Of a DNA stretch of 64,000 nucleotides, positions 13,001 to 31,900 are shown piece by piece. The DNA is from Jacaranda mimosifolia (lineage: Eukaryota > Streptophyta > Magnoliopsida > Lamiales > Bignoniaceae). The stretch covers positions 37,172,277-37,236,276 of the forward strand of contig CM032124.1 of NCBI GenBank assembly GCA_018894105.1, read 5' to 3'. The notes beneath the pieces were generated by a model. It ran no database searches, was not told where the DNA came from, and worked only from the letters and a program-made list of their open reading frames with translations. Each line of letters opens with the position of its first letter. The first letter of the stretch is position 1. The position numbers and the translations under genes are program-made.

Positions 13001-16000
13001 TCTTGTATGTTTTTAAGATTGTCCAAATTATTATTGTCGCGATTATTGCATCAACAGTGTTCTTGAGGACTAAATTACACACTCGGAATGAAGAGGATGG
13101 TGCTGTCTACATTGGTGCATTAGTCTTTGGCATGATCATCAATACGTTCAATGGATATGTAGAAATCTCACTCACCATACAAAGACTTCCCGTATTTTAT
13201 AAGCACCGGGACCTTCTATTGCATCCTCCTTGGGCTTTCACCATACCAAATTTTCTGCTAAGGATACCAATATCCTTGTTTGAGTCTGTTGTCTGGATGG
13301 TTACAACATATTATACAATTGGATTTGCCCATGAAGCTACCAGGTAAATCTTTCTTTCCTTAGTTTTTCTTCCTTAAGGTAATCTTCCATGTAATGATCC
13401 TCACAAGAACATAAGTTTTCATCTTTTCTCAGGTTTTTCAAGCAACTTCTATGGGTATTTTTGATCCAACAAATGGCTGTTGGGGCATTTAGGCTTATTG
13501 CAGGAATATGCAGGACGATGATTATCTCAAAAACCGGTGGCTCTCTTGCCCTTTTGCTTGTGTTTCTTTTGGGCGGCTTCATCCTTCCTTTTGGTTAGTT
13601 CAACAACTTAAACTTTGAACTTGATATCATTTGAAATCTTGTGTCCTAAAGATCATTCTTATAGGACTAGTAGTAAAACACATCCTAAGTACAATCTGAA
13701 TGTCCTTTTGATTGTCAAGCTTGTTTAACTAGATATGCTTTTCTTACAAAACTCATACTGCATGCAGATCAAATTCCAATCTGGTGGAGGTGGGGTTACT
13801 GGATTTCGCCCCTGAGCTATGCTTACAATTCCGTCACAGTGAATGAAATGTTCGCCTCAAGATGGATGAACAAATTGGTTTGTATGATATAAATCTTCTA
13901 TCAGACAACTTTAGCAAAAATCTTGTATAAGGCATATAATTTGGTCCCCATTGCAGGGCTCAGATAATGTAACAAGATTGGGAGTGGCAGTATTAAAGGA
14001 ATTCGATGTTTTTCCAGAAGAAAAATGGTACTGGATAGGCATAGCTGCTCTCTTTGGGTTCACAGTTCTCTTTAACATACTTTTTACGATTGCTCTTATG
14101 TGCCTCAACCGTAAGTTCTGCTGCTCTTCTTGGCCTTTCGTCGTATATTTACTCACCATTACAACATCTTACCTTAAAAAATTTCTCTTGGACATTGTAG
14201 CTGTTGCAAAACCACAAGGTACAATATCCCAAGAAGTGCAAAAGGACTCATTTCTCCAATCTTTATCAGCCACTGACAGAAAGAACACAGGTAGCAAAAA
14301 CTTCAAATATGTCAAATGTAGAATCAAGAATTTAGTCAAGAAAAACATCTCATTTTGTCCTAGTTTTTATCAAAGTGGAACATCTATCTGCACCAGGTGC
14401 CAATGGGACAAACACAAATGAACCTAAGAGAGGAATGATTTTGCCATTCACACCTTTATCCATGTCTTTTGACAATGTAAATTACCTTATTGATGCGCCA
14501 CAGGTAAGAAAACGATGTATTCTTCATCCATTTTCATTCTAGTTAACAGCTGTTTTTAACATTATTCTACTTTTGTTGAATCAAACTTTGACAGGTTGTA
14601 AGAGAAAAAGGAGCAAGTGAGGAAAAACTCCAGTTACTTTGTGAACTAACAGGCACATTTAGGCCTGGAGTATTGACTGCATTGATGGGAGTAAGTGGAG
14701 CCGGCAAAACTACACTAATGGATGTTCTAGCTGGGAGAAAGACTCGTGGTTATATAGAAGGTGATATTAGAATATCTGGATTTCCAAAAAGGCAGGAAGC
14801 TTTTGCCAGAATTTCAGGATACTGTGAACAAAATGATATCCACTCACCTCAAGTAACTGTCCATGAATCTCTGATTTACTCGGCTTTCCTTCGGCTCCCT
14901 AAAGAAGTTAACAAGGAAGAAAAACTGGCAAGAACTTGCCTTCTTCTATATCGCATTTCTTAAAAAACTCAAATGTATAATTTAAACATTGGATCAATCT
15001 GTTTGTTTCTTTCAATGGCAGATCTTTGTGGGAGAAGTAATGCATCTAGTTGAGTTGGACAATCTCAAGGATGCTATAGTGGGGATTCCAGGACTTAGTG
15101 GATTATCAACAGAACAGAGAAAGAGATTGACCATAGCGATTGAACTTGTTGCTAATCCGTCCATCATATTTATGGATGAGCCCACTTCTGGTTTAGATGC
15201 AAGAGCAGCGGCTATTGTAATGAGAACAGTGAGAAATACTGTGGACACGAGAAGAACAGTTGTCTGTACAATACATCAACCTGGGACCGACATATTTGAA
15301 GCGTTTGATGAGGTAAAAAGAGAAGGTCACCAAGATCCAGCACCCCTTCTCTCTGTGTAAATTTTTCTCCACTAACATATAGTATGATGCATCAGTTGCT
15401 TCTGATGAAAAGAGGTGGACAAGCGATATATGCAGGACCAATAGGCCGACAATCTCAAGAAATCATTCATTACTTTGAGGTACATCAAACTCCACAATTC
15501 TTCTTTCACTTAAATTAGATACATCAAAGTCCACTGTCTTAATACAGGCAATTCCCGGTGTCCCAAAATTCAAAGAAGATTGTAATCCAGCAGCATGGAT
15601 GCTTGAAGTGAGCTCAGTCGCCTCAGAAGTCCGGCTTGGTATCGATTTTGGAGAGTACTACAAATCAACAGCTTTATATCAGTAAGTACACATAAAAAAC
15701 AGACTAATTATCCACATTATTCACAAACTACAGGCATTGATCTGATATATCTGTCTTTCCAGGCAAAACAAGGCCTTAGTCGAAGAACTACGCACCCCAC
15801 CTCCAGGGGCGAAAGATCTACAATTTGCTAGTCAATATTCACAGTCCACTTGGGGCCAATTCAAATTTTGCCTCTGGAAGCAACAATGGACTTACTGGAG
15901 GAATCCTGATTATAATCTTTCTAGATTCTTCTTCACTTTGGCTGCTGCATTCATGGTTGGCTCAATATTCTGGAGAGTAGGCACAAAAAGGTTCATATCC

Positions 16001-16925
16001 ACTTTTCAATTTCCTACAAGAATCATCCACTTCTTGCTTTCTTACATCATATATTTCAGGGAAAACAGCACTGATCTTATGACAATCATCGGCGCCATGT
16101 ATGCTTCTGTCTTGTTCGTTGGAATAAACAACTGTGCAACAGTACAACCAGTGATCGCCATTGAAAGACCTGTGTTCTATAGGGAAAGAGCTGCAGGGAT
16201 GTATTCAGCGTTGCCTTATGCAATGGCACAGGTACAAGTTTTATCTTAAAACTAAATGGCCCTTCTTAACAAAATCAACAACATTAATTTATTCTTTCTT
16301 CATCACAGGTTATTGCAGAAGTACCTTATATTTTTGTCCAAACCATATATTACACATTAATAGTGTACACCATGGTGGGCTTCGAATGGAAAGCCGCTAA
16401 GTTCTTCTGGTTCTTCTTCGTCACCTTCTTTTCGTTTCTCTACTTCACATATTACGGCATGATGACCGTTTCCATGACACCTAATCTACAAGTTGCAGCA
16501 ATATGTTCTAACGCATTCTACTATCTCTTCAACCTGTTCTCCGGTTTCTTCGTTCCTGCACCAGTAAGTGAATTACTGTAACTCATTCTTGTGATATTAT
16601 TGGATATCAATGGCAATTATATTAAGATTTCCCCCTTAAAATGAAATGACAGAAAATTCCCAAGTGGTGGATTTGGTACTATTGGATTTGTCCCATGGCT
16701 TGGACAGTCTATGGGTTGATTGTTTCACAGTATGGGGACGTTGAGGATACTATCAAAGTGGCTGGGATGTCCATTAGACCAACTGTTAGAAGTTATATTG
16801 AAGATCATTTTGGATACAAGATGGACTTCATGGGACCAGTTGCAGCAGTATTGGTTGGTTTCACATTCTTCTTTGCCTTCATGTATGCTTATTGCATTAA
16901 AACACTCAATTTCCAGAAGCGATAG
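10007..16925 (+). CDS. Full-size PDR-type ABC transporter, ABCG subfamily (ABCG29/35/36-like)
   Basis: This is an ATP-driven plasma-membrane exporter of the plant PDR family, with NBD-TMD-NBD-TMD order. Substrates cannot be read from sequence. Twenty-two exons join in frame to 1363 aa: 10007-10128, 10222-10431, 10959-11043, 11157-11316, 11420-11496, 11582-11635, 12063-12153, 12349-12650, 12745-13343, 13433-13593, 13768-13877, 13957-14110, 14201-14290, 14397-14503, 14595-14927, 15022-15312, 15396-15479, 15548-15681, 15763-15990, 16060-16231, 16309-16563, 16653-16925. NBD1 has Walker [10 protein letters not shown] (117-125), Q-loop Q165, signature SGGQ (257-260) and Walker B LFMDE (277-281). 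NBD2 has Walker [10 protein letters not shown] (806-814), the PDR-typical LSTEQ signature (913-917) and Walker B IIFMDEP (933-939). Hydrophobic spans follow each NBD. Intron 15 starts with GC. Family members are usually about 1400-1450 aa; the missing part is N-terminal, so the true start may lie upstream or be lost. The cluster assignment rests on remembered similarity. Confidence 0.93.
11699..12022 (+). mobile_element. CACTA-ended MITE in ABCG intron 6
   Basis: The element starts CACTATAAAAAAATTAGG and ends with its imperfect complement, GATACCTTAGTCTATTGTAGTG. Termini CACTA...TAGTG are diagnostic of the CACTA (En/Spm) superfamily. At 324 bp with no open frame it is non-autonomous. Flanking trinucleotides are TTC and TTG, a 3-bp target duplication with one mismatch. 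It fills most of the 427-bp intron without touching either splice site. Confidence 0.7.
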
Positions 16926-17377
16926 AACAGTTTTTCTATATGTAACTCTTGTAAAAGTTTGAACGATAATTTATCACAACATAATGATAAATTAGTCATA
17001 AAATGGTACATACGGGTGTAATTGGACCTGTTATATTTCGTTTCTCTCGTTATTTTTTGGGGCCTTATTCATCATCTTGAGTGTACAATGTGTTTTGCCT
17101 ATGAACTTATGATGAAAGGGTCAAGAAGGTAGAGAGAGAATCAATTCAGCAAATTACGGGCACTATAACAGGTCATAACTTCATTGAACACACAATGTAG
17201 TAACCTAGGTTCTTCATTCAATAGTAACTCATTGATCATTAAATTAATTACATATTTTTATTTAATGCTATTTATCACTAGATCTTGATTCCCTTATGTA
17301 TTTGCGTCAAAAATAAAATAGATTTTTTTTTAAATGATTTACAAAAGAATGTTCTAAATTGGCTAGCCTATGGTGCG

Positions 17378-18068
17378 ACCTAGCGCTGTCAACATGTCGG
17401 ATTTGGATCAAATCTATCATATGCAAATTCAAATCCAATTAAAAAAATTCATATCCGAATCCAATCCGAAATTCTATAGGATCTTTAATAGTCGGTATCA
17501 TATCCAAATTCGACAAATATCCAAAATTAGATTAAAAAATCAACCCAATTTATTTTTTTAATTTTATAAAAATATTGTATTTATAAAGTAAATAATGTCA
17601 TATTTGAATTTTTAACAACTTTTTATTATATATTAGTCCAAAATTAAATATTTGAATACTAAATTCCTATTTCACATTATATTAATAAATATATGACCTA
17701 TTATATGTTATTATATTTGACATTTTATTAATATCCTTTATTTTTTAGCTTAAAGACTCAATATTAATAATATAATATAAAAGTTAATATAGATATTAGG
17801 TTAATATAACATATAAATTTTATTTTAAAATTTTTATTAATATTATATATAAGAGTATTAATTTAATAAAAAAATATTAAAATTTGGATTCAAATTTTTA
17901 AAAGATCGAATTGCTTAATTTCATATTCTATCCACTTATTTTGAATTATGAATGTCTATAATTGAATTTTATCCATCAAATATTTTAATTAAATAAAAAT
18001 TTTAAAATTCAAATCAAATTTAAATCGAATTTAAATTAAAATTCGATCTATCGACAATTTTAATGTGA
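17378..18068. mobile_element. Degenerate repeat with GCTGTCAA-type termini
   Basis: The left end reads GCGCTGTCAACATGTCGGAT and the right end, on the other strand, AATTGTCGATAGATCGAAT, an imperfect inverted terminal match. The interior is AT-rich with repeated AATCCAAAT/ATCCGAAT words. A related, oppositely oriented fragment lies at about 6545-6725 (its minus strand begins AGGGCTATCAATTTGTCGG). Non-coding; probably a decayed non-autonomous DNA element. Confidence 0.4.
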
Positions 18069-18533
18069 CCTTTAGCCTACTGCTATTGCAAAGCGGCCCA
18101 ACAAAATCTGGGCCTAGAGTTATGTTAGCGCCTTAACGGCCATGACTCGTGCGGCAGCATAGGGAAAAGCGCGTCCCCATCAATGAGATATGTCATAAAT
18201 ATCCTATAAACTTATAGGCCTGGCATGTATTCAATTGTTTTTTTTTTTTTATTATTCAAAATTTCTTTATCTCTTTTCTTTTTGGCACATTCATAGAGTG
18301 TTTGCTTTTTTTTTTTCCCATCAATTAATTAATAGTTCTCAACTACCGTTATAATTAGCAAGAAGCCACCTACTTAAGGATGCTACAACCATACTTATTA
18401 ATTTCTTATAGGGTTCCAACTGTTAAGCTCCACACAATAAATATTTTTAAAAAACTTAAACAAACATTCAAGTTTTCATATTTTCAATTTTGGTATCAAT
18501 TTTTGTAGGCTTTTTGTGTTTGTTTCTCGCTAG

Positions 18534-19237
18534 GACCAATGTTTTGAAAACCTGATCGGACCAACTGGTCCGATCGGTGATCAGAGGCCAATCCGGTCCA
18601 ACTGAATCCTCAAAATCAGTGATGGTCAAAATCGGATCTGTTCACTCTCTTTTTTTAAAAAAAATTAATTTTTTTTAAAAAAAGAAAAAGTAAAAAAGAA
18701 AAGAGATGAGTTGAAGATGATGATTAAAGCTTTTGGACATGTAATTTTTTAAAATATAAATTTTTTTTCTTGAAATTTAATGAATTGGTAGTTATATATG
18801 AATGCTTATATTTAATCTCTCTTAAATTATATTAAATATTTAGCGTAGAAGAATTTTGTTTACTTGAAGTTGAAGCATGATACAAATGATTGCTTAAATT
18901 AATGTGAAATATTATTTTTTATTTATTTATAGTTGACTGATTATGAAATAGTATTATTTTCTAAAAATCGTATTTAAAAATAAGTAAGTTGAAATTTTTT
19001 TTTAAATAATATTCTTTCTATATCAATTAAAAGTTTTATTTTTTTGGTAATATTAAAATATTATATATATTTATAAAATTAAATATAATTATTACATCAT
19101 TATGGTATCATACCGATTGAACTAGTGGTCAAACCAGTTGAACCGATTGAATCAGTAATTAGTAGCATCACCGATTCATTGTCCGATCCAATTTTAAAAA
19201 GATTGACTGGGACAAACTCTAACTTTTAAAACATTTC
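18534..19237. mobile_element. Degenerate inverted-repeat element (AATGTTTTGAAAACC termini)
   Basis: The left end reads AATGTTTTGAAAACC followed by TGATCGGACCAACTGGTCCG. The right end, on the complementary strand, reads AATGTTTTAAAAGTT and leads into GGATCGGACAATGAATCGG. Both ends therefore carry the same terminus and CGGACC/CCGAT-rich block in inverted orientation around an AT-rich non-coding centre. This is a common type of plant non-autonomous DNA repeat; the superfamily is not assignable here. Confidence 0.5.
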
Positions 19238-20489
19238 TAAAATTCTTTGAGATCATTATTAAAATAATATTTTCTTTACACAAAATATCCTTCGAAGATA
19301 TATTACAACTATGCATATATAAATGTTAATCAATTATTATACACACACCTATATATTAATGATGGGGTCGACCCCACAATACTCAAAATACCCTTATTAG
19401 TTGATTCCCATATTTTTAAGGTGGATCGTACCTGGATCACCCAACCAAAAAAAATATGATAATATATGATTTCTTCAAATAATATTGCCCAGTCCCCACA
19501 CACTGCATCGCAAGAAACCCTTCTAATCCCCTACTATTTGCACCACCGATTCCTTAGTCCTTACTAAATTATAGGGGTTAATATCTTTTACCATTTACTT
19601 TTTATTTCTTTATTCAACGATCTTGACTGAATTGAGTGTATCACGCATCTGCTATGAAATTTTTTAAGATATGATACTTTCATTTTTCTTTTTTCTTTTT
19701 TCTTTGGCTCTTCTTCTCTAGTACATGGCCCTAAGGTGCAGGAAAACCTTGTTTGTTTCACATTCCAATTCAATCCACAACACTATGTTGTCATTATGGT
19801 AAAGTGTGACTCCAATGAGATTAGTTGTAATAATTTTTTAAATAACTTATTATTTTTTAACAGTTCAAGTAGATGCAAAATATGAATTTAGACCTTTTAT
19901 TTCATTTCGTATTTCATCTTCTATTCTAATATAATATATATATATACACACACCAAGTATTTTGATTTTCAATCAATTATTTTTATGAAAAAATATCTAA
20001 TACATATATTATTTATTCATACATGAGATAAAAGATAAAATATATAATGAAATAGAAGAACAGGCAAAATCACATAATCACATTCAAAATCTTTAGAAAA
20101 GTAAAACTCCCAAATATAGTCACAAAATCTTGTGTGATATATAGCCAAACCGGCAAACACGTACCCAAAAGAACCAATATTGTAAACCGAAAAATAAAAA
20201 AATAAAATAAAAATAAACAGAGGGAACAAGTCATAAATCTTGTGCCAGTTCTTCTGACACAAATGCCTTGCTTGAAAGTAAACTCAATGGACAAATAGGA
20301 GAGAGAGAGAGACAGGGGAAGGGTGGGTGGGGGGCATCAGGAGATCACATAAGAAGGAGAGTTCCCCTTCCCACAATCCCTTCCTTTCCCTTTTGCCTCT
20401 CTTCTCACTCCCTGTTTCTCTGGGCTGCTATAGATACACAGTATACATACAGTCCAAAGACTGTATTCACATATATTTTTTCTGCTACC

Positions 20490-25802
<5,313 letters not shown>

Positions 25803-25960
25803 ACCAGTAGAAGAAGCTATAAACAGTTGCCATTTTTTCTTAAGGTTTTCATCTTTTCTGGTCCTTTTGTTCACTTCAGTTCTGTGGGTCAGAAGCAGAC
25901 ACTAGTTCTAGGGTGGTTGAATGTAACATGTAGAATGTTGAATGTTTTTAGCGGATACAT

Positions 25961-25966
25961 AATAAA
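25961..25966 (+). terminator. Polyadenylation signal of the malic enzyme gene
   Basis: The canonical hexamer AATAAA lies 159 nt downstream of the stop codon on the coding strand, in T-rich and A-rich surroundings. This is a usual position for a plant near-upstream element. Confidence 0.5.
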
Positions 25967-26227
25967 AATGTGGTATTTGGAGCTAATCTGATGTGGGATG
26001 CATATGTTATATATCAGATTTAAAAGCGACAAATCAGTTTGAAATTTATACCTCTATAACCTTATATTCAAATATAATCAGAATGCAAGTACAATGAAAA
26101 GTCAACATATGTCTGAACATTTAAGCCAGCTAGACATTGCATAGATCACTTGTAAGATTATCAAACATGGAAATCGAAAGTAAAGTTGAGATGAATTTAG
26201 GATGTCTTGTACTTTTACCTGCTCTTG

Positions 26228-26379
26228 TCATAACAAGAATTGAGTTTGATCCAGTCTGAAATTTTCTAAAAACTTGGCTGGGACAAGCCTAACGCAGCAA
26301 TGCTTCCCATCTGCACATACCTTCGGCTTAAGAATCAGATCATAAAACATCCTGCCTTCTTCAGCTCCCTCGTGAGAAT
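26228..26379 (-). CDS. Exon-like block, unidentified (possible terminal exon)
   Basis: On the minus strand a pyrimidine-rich run and CAG at 26380-26382 precede an open frame of about 50 codons ending in TGA at 26228-26230. It includes EGAEEGRMFYDLILKPK and GKHCCVRLVPAKFLENF. The peptide is hydrophilic and looks more coding-like than its surroundings. No matching upstream exon could be established and the family is not recognised. It may be a terminal exon, a gene relic or chance. Confidence 0.25.
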
Positions 26380-28914
26380 CTGCATTTGATGGACAAAGTT
26401 GAAAGGCGTAAAGAAAAGATTACAGAAAGACTGGACATTTATCTTGAAGTTTCTTGGACTGTGAAAAACCACTAGTAACTTTGCCTAATTTCAATGGCTA
26501 AAACTAATTCTAAAGGACCTTGTAGAGAAGAAGGAAAAGGAGGCATTCAAAGTTGCCAAAGCAAACAAGAGCCACATGGAAAGTCATCCATTTGAAATAA
26601 AAAAAGAAAAATAGAGATATAATCTACTCAGATGATCTTCACTTAAAGATGAAATGATTAAATAAAAATCATCCAGCAAAAATAAAGAGAGAAAATCTTC
26701 TTTATAATATATATAAAGAGTAACCTGCATTAAGTAATTCTTTTCCTCAATAAACAATTATACGCGCACCATTCATCTTCCACAAAGAAAGCGAGCAATA
26801 GTAAAAGCAATTAGTGAACCAAAAAGGCAAAGAGGGACGATCTTAAATTTGAAAATTGAAACAATTTAATATTGAAAACTCTAAGAAGCAAGACATACCA
26901 CTAGCCGCACAATGTCAATGATGTATATTCTCATCTTTCTATAAGTAGCATTATCTTGGCCAAGCTAAGCATCCGGGCATAGCTGTCCACTGGCTTGAAT
27001 CCCTGGACGAGACATAAGTTCCTACTCCCTTTTACTATCCATGGAATAACCAGAATCCCATGAGCAAATAATTTGCTTACAGACGACAAGAATGGAAAAC
27101 CACTCAATGCAGTAATTGAAATTCAGCTAGACTTGTCTAAGAATATGAGCAAGAGAAAATAGTTTTCTTTGCATTGACTGGAGTCCAGCTGTAAGATTCA
27201 TTTATCAGCAGCATGAATCACAAACGATGCGCACACAATTGGTAAGTAACATGTAGTCATAAAGCTAAGATTCTTCTCTACCGAATTTGTCTTTCCCTAA
27301 TAATAAAAAGTAATGCCAGCTAACTTACTATCTGTAAATTTAATAGCTTCTGAGTTTCTGCAAGCAGAACAGAATAAATTCTCCCAAAAGGAAAAGGAGA
27401 AAATGGAAAGAAACATACTGGCCATAAGATAAAAGAGCAGCCATGGATATATATGTGCCAACACCTTCACATTTAAAGATTCCCTTTGGCTCAAGGGATT
27501 TATGATCATGAACAAAAGCTGGAGCCTGATTTTCACAAAGACCGGAAAGATATCTCCTTATCTTCTAGCATCTTCTCAAGCTTTTTCAACCTTTGTGCAG
27601 AAATTCATTGATGGTGAGATCTAGGAGGTAAGTTAAGCTAATGTTGCCTGTTTTAGATAAGCCAAAACAATATATACAGGACCTTGTCGTAAAAAATGCA
27701 AGTAGAGATCTTCCACCAGCTGATGATGGGATTTTACACATATAGGCAAGAAGAGACATCAAAAGAAAGCTATCAAGAAAGACAATGACAATATCAGAAT
27801 TCATACTACTTAGAATTAGAATGAAGAAATGGAATAAAACTAAATTAGGTGGACTTATTTAATGTTGGAGTCATTCAGAAACATTATGATGCAGGGTTGA
27901 ATCTAGTATCTTCTTCTTATTTTAAAGATTGTTACCTTTTTATCCATGGAAAGGTCATTAACTTGAAGTCAAGTGCACTTCTCTAAATTCTTCCACAGAG
28001 GAATTGATATAGACAGTAAAATATGAATCCAAAAAGGAAATAGGGACAGTCTCTATGTAAAAATTATTACACTAAATATTTGTAAAGATTATTGTACAGA
28101 GCATTGCCTTTCTGGTGTAATTTGGGCAGCATTATATTCCCAAGTAAAGTACCTCTTTACATGAGAGTCCTGAATGTGACTTACATTTCACAAGGAACCC
28201 CACAAATCTTCTTTACCCAATTCTGGAGACCAATCATTTATAGCCAGTGTTTAATTCTATCCATGGAAGACAGGTAACTAATAATTACCATAAAGGGGTA
28301 AAGAAAATTACTCAAATTTATTATTAAATGTATCAAGATATTCTAAAATGGAAAACCACTGTGAATGCCGTCAAGCTATTTCAGCTGTGCACTATATGAA
28401 GATACATAATGCTTACATTCGCAGGTTGGCGTATGCATGATTGCGTGTACTCCATGAGATAAATACATCTTCATTCTAGTCTTTTTAATGTTCGTAATAT
28501 TTCTGCATGTTGTTTTCCCTATGATATCAGAAACTGCCAGCTAAGTTACATACTACATGTACATTTAATAACTTTTGTGTTTTGAAACTCAAGTTAAACA
28601 GGAATAAGTTGCCAAAGGTAACAATTAATGAAAAAACACAGTGGACCACAAGATAAAAACCAGCATTAATACATTATTACTTTGCATCATTGATTAAAAT
28701 CTTATCTATATACTTACAACAGTTGATGAGTTAAAATTTCCGGCCAAATCACAATATATATTTCCAAGGAGTCTCCACACTATACTACATGAAAGACTAA
28801 AAGGAAAGAAGTTTATGTATGCACAACTGTTGTCCCATGCAAACTGCTCAGAATTGGCTAGCTTTCACCTTGCTTGAATCTGTGCTATTGACTTGCAAGA
28901 AATGCTGATTGCCT

Positions 28915-31900
28915 CTATGGCTTCCCGGGTAGACTTAGTGAGAGTGGTGAAGGTTCAATTTGGACGGTGCCGGTCTCTACCAAAGTCAGCTGGGTCATGC
29001 CTACCAATTCTTTTATAGAATCTTCTGGAACAACTGGCTCTGGCCTAACGATATGACGATGAGATGTTCCTGCTCCATCGTCCTGGAGAGAATATGAACT
29101 TGGTGGCCATAGTTGAAACCGTAAAGGCGAACAAGCCGGCTTGAGGGAAAGATCTAGAGAAGGAAGTGAATTGCTCATGTCCGCCTCTCGAGATGATGAA
29201 AACATGACTTGTTCGTCGTCAGTGCCAACTGCTGGAGATGGGTTGCTAGGCTGTTCCGATGATGATGGATTTATATCCTGATATTCAAACCAAAAATTTC
29301 CTCATGCAAACATAAGTCACACAAGAGCTAGGATTCACATACCTTATATGAACACTTACTCTTCCAAATGATACAAAATCAAACATTTGATGTCTATTTG
29401 AAGGTCAAGATAGACGGGGGCCATATTAACATACACAGATACATTCACAACAACTAGCAGGAAAGCTAAAAACTAAATTCCTTCACTTAAAATATCAGTA
29501 CTTTTGTGGAAATGTCCTATGTCGTGAATGGGATTTTCCCTCTATAACGAAGGTTTAACATATTATACGGTCACTATAATAATAATAATAAAATAAATTA
29601 ATTAATTAATTAATTAAAAAAAAAAAAAAACGATCAGCAATACTAACCATGTCAGGCGACATGTCAAAAAGGCTGGGTCGTCTCTTTTTTCTAGCTGCAT
29701 TACTCTGACGAATAAAGTACTTTTGAGCGTGGCTAGCTACTTGGGTTGGAGTTTTCGAAGGAACATAATTTTTTGATATACCACGCCAGTCTCCTCTCCC
29801 TAAGTTCTGCAGACCTAATAAGAATTGCCTGTGCTCTTCTTCTGTCCATGGGCTTCCTGCATATAAAAAACATATCATGTCACTAACGTAGCACATGCAT
29901 TCCTGGTATATGATAACTGACAATAGGATTCCTTTAGCTGTTTCATAATTCATATGTTTCTGGATATCAGATGAAACATCACCGCTCATTGTTATAAACA
30001 GCCATGGTCATCAAACCATAGTAAAATAGTGCAAATATAAGCACTCCACACCACTTACGTTGGGCTTCCCATAGGTGCGCCATAGACTTCAAGCCCAATA
30101 AAAGGAACTAATACCTTCATTTTTTCGAACTACCATACCCAGAGTCAACCAAGTGTAAAGATTTCCATAGGATGCATATCACGTTATGAATGAGAAAATG
30201 AGGATACATCGGAGAATACATGTTGTGATGAGCTTGGAGCATGTTATTTACCACAATGACAAAAACCTTGCAAATAAGGTGGAAATGACAGCAAAGAGTG
30301 ATATAACCTTGCACAAAAAGCAGTTCTTACTTGCCAAGTTGTGCCATCATTGGGGACAATTAAACACAGCAAAAGTATGTAAAGTGAGAAGGTCAAAAGA
30401 AATATTCTTGAAACGGCAGAAAACTGATAACGGCATAAAAATCATCACTTTGTTGTTTCAGGACTAAATCTTTGGCTTGGCACTGCCAGCATCTCATGCT
30501 TAGTTTTTTAATACTTTTTAAGGGTCACAGTGTTTGAAATGACAAAACCGTGAAACAAACAAATCATTAGTTTGGCAGCAAGAAAATCTTTGGCTTGGCG
30601 GTAAGCCGCTATTACTTGTTGTAATGACTTGTCGTTATCGAATGCATGATTACAACTAACACACGCATACATTATCTATAAGAGACAAAGATATTGCGAC
30701 CGGTTTGAAAGATTCGCAGCATTCCAGTAAAGATGGATCCACTAACATGCGTAAAACAAAAAGAATGACTTACAAAAGTATTAATGAACTAAAGAAAGGT
30801 CCAGAAATGAAATGGTAATCAAGGGATGCCGTGGAACCACAAATCATCCCCCACCCCCACCCCCAACCAACCCCAAACCAAAGAAAAAAAGGAAGCCCTT
30901 TTCCTGACAGAAACATTAAGTCACACAAAATCAGTAAACCTACACAATAAATTTTTATTACAAGTGAACATTACTTGAAACAACTTTTCATATTTTGTCC
31001 AAAGCAAATGGTTCAATTAAGTCAACCTGAAAAAGATATTGCAACCCTTCTTTTCCCCTTTATCTTTCCCAAAGTAACCTTCATTAATCTAACTAAACAA
31101 GCAAAGATAATTTTGGGTCAATCTCCATATACCCAAAGTGTATTCTAGACAAAATCATATCAAACATGCAACGACTTCATCATCAAATCACAGCAGTATA
31201 AAAGGAGTTTTGACTTTCAACCACGAAAGTTAATCAAATGCCCAACACAATCAACAACATAGATCTACCCGAATTAACTAATTAATTAAACATGCAAAAG
31301 CAAATATTAACAAAAACTACAGGAATAAACCAGATCACCTCACTTTAATCAGCAATACAAAATCCAAACTAAACCAACCAGCTCAAATTAAGTTCTTGCA
31401 CTTAATCTTGAAATTCACTCACATGCAAAACATAAACACCAACAAACAACACAAATCAACCCAATTAACCCCACATGCAAAGTTAAAAAAAGCAAGAAAA
31501 CCCAAAAAACACAACACAAACCAGATTAATTAACTCAATTAATTAACCAACATGCAAACACTGAGTTTTTTGTAGTATTCATGGCAATTAATTCACATGC
31601 AACAACACAAGCATAAAAAGATTAACACAATTTCGCCATATTACATTAATCCCACATCCAAAGTTTCTTCTTTTTTTTGTCAAAAAGAAAACCCACAAGC
31701 AAATACTGAAAAAACTCAATAAAAGGTTAAAAGACAAAAAGTCGAAACCTTTTTTCCTTAGAGGCCGGCGGCGAGCACCAAAACCATGATCCTGGTCATC
31801 AGAATGATACCCCTCCGGCGAATCCGCCGTGGCGGAGTAATGCGAGAGATTCCCCATGCTTGCACTCTTCTTTATGAACGATCCATCAGTCAACCTCACA

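Larger units (their letters stand above)
16926..20489. other. Intergenic region between ABCG and malic enzyme genes
   Basis: The first few hundred bases are presumably the ABCG 3' untranslated and flanking DNA. Next come two degenerate repeats (about 17378-18068 and 18534-19237), AT-rich DNA with homopolymers, and the malic enzyme promoter and leader. The leader includes a GA-rich run near 20301-20312. No coding region was recognised on either strand. Confidence 0.6.
25803..28914. other. Malic enzyme 3' region and intergenic spacer
   Basis: A polyadenylation-type AATAAA lies at 25961, about 160 nt after the malic enzyme stop. The rest, towards the MYB 3' end, is moderately AT-rich and lacks obvious transposons. 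It has a minus-strand exon-like block at 26228-26379 and several short open frames. One near 27586-27804 (-) encodes a hydrophobic peptide but looks like chance. Confidence 0.5.

Noticed and set aside
20017..20294. Two overlapping minus-strand frames upstream of malic enzyme
   Set aside because: Phe/Tyr/Ile-rich peptides produced by AT-rich sequence in the promoter region; no conserved motif.
26900..27130. Minus-strand open stretch of about 70 codons without Met (GFKPVDSYARMLSLAKIM)
   Set aside because: Length is within chance expectation, there is no convincing splice pair, and it could not be joined in phase to the block at 26228-26379.
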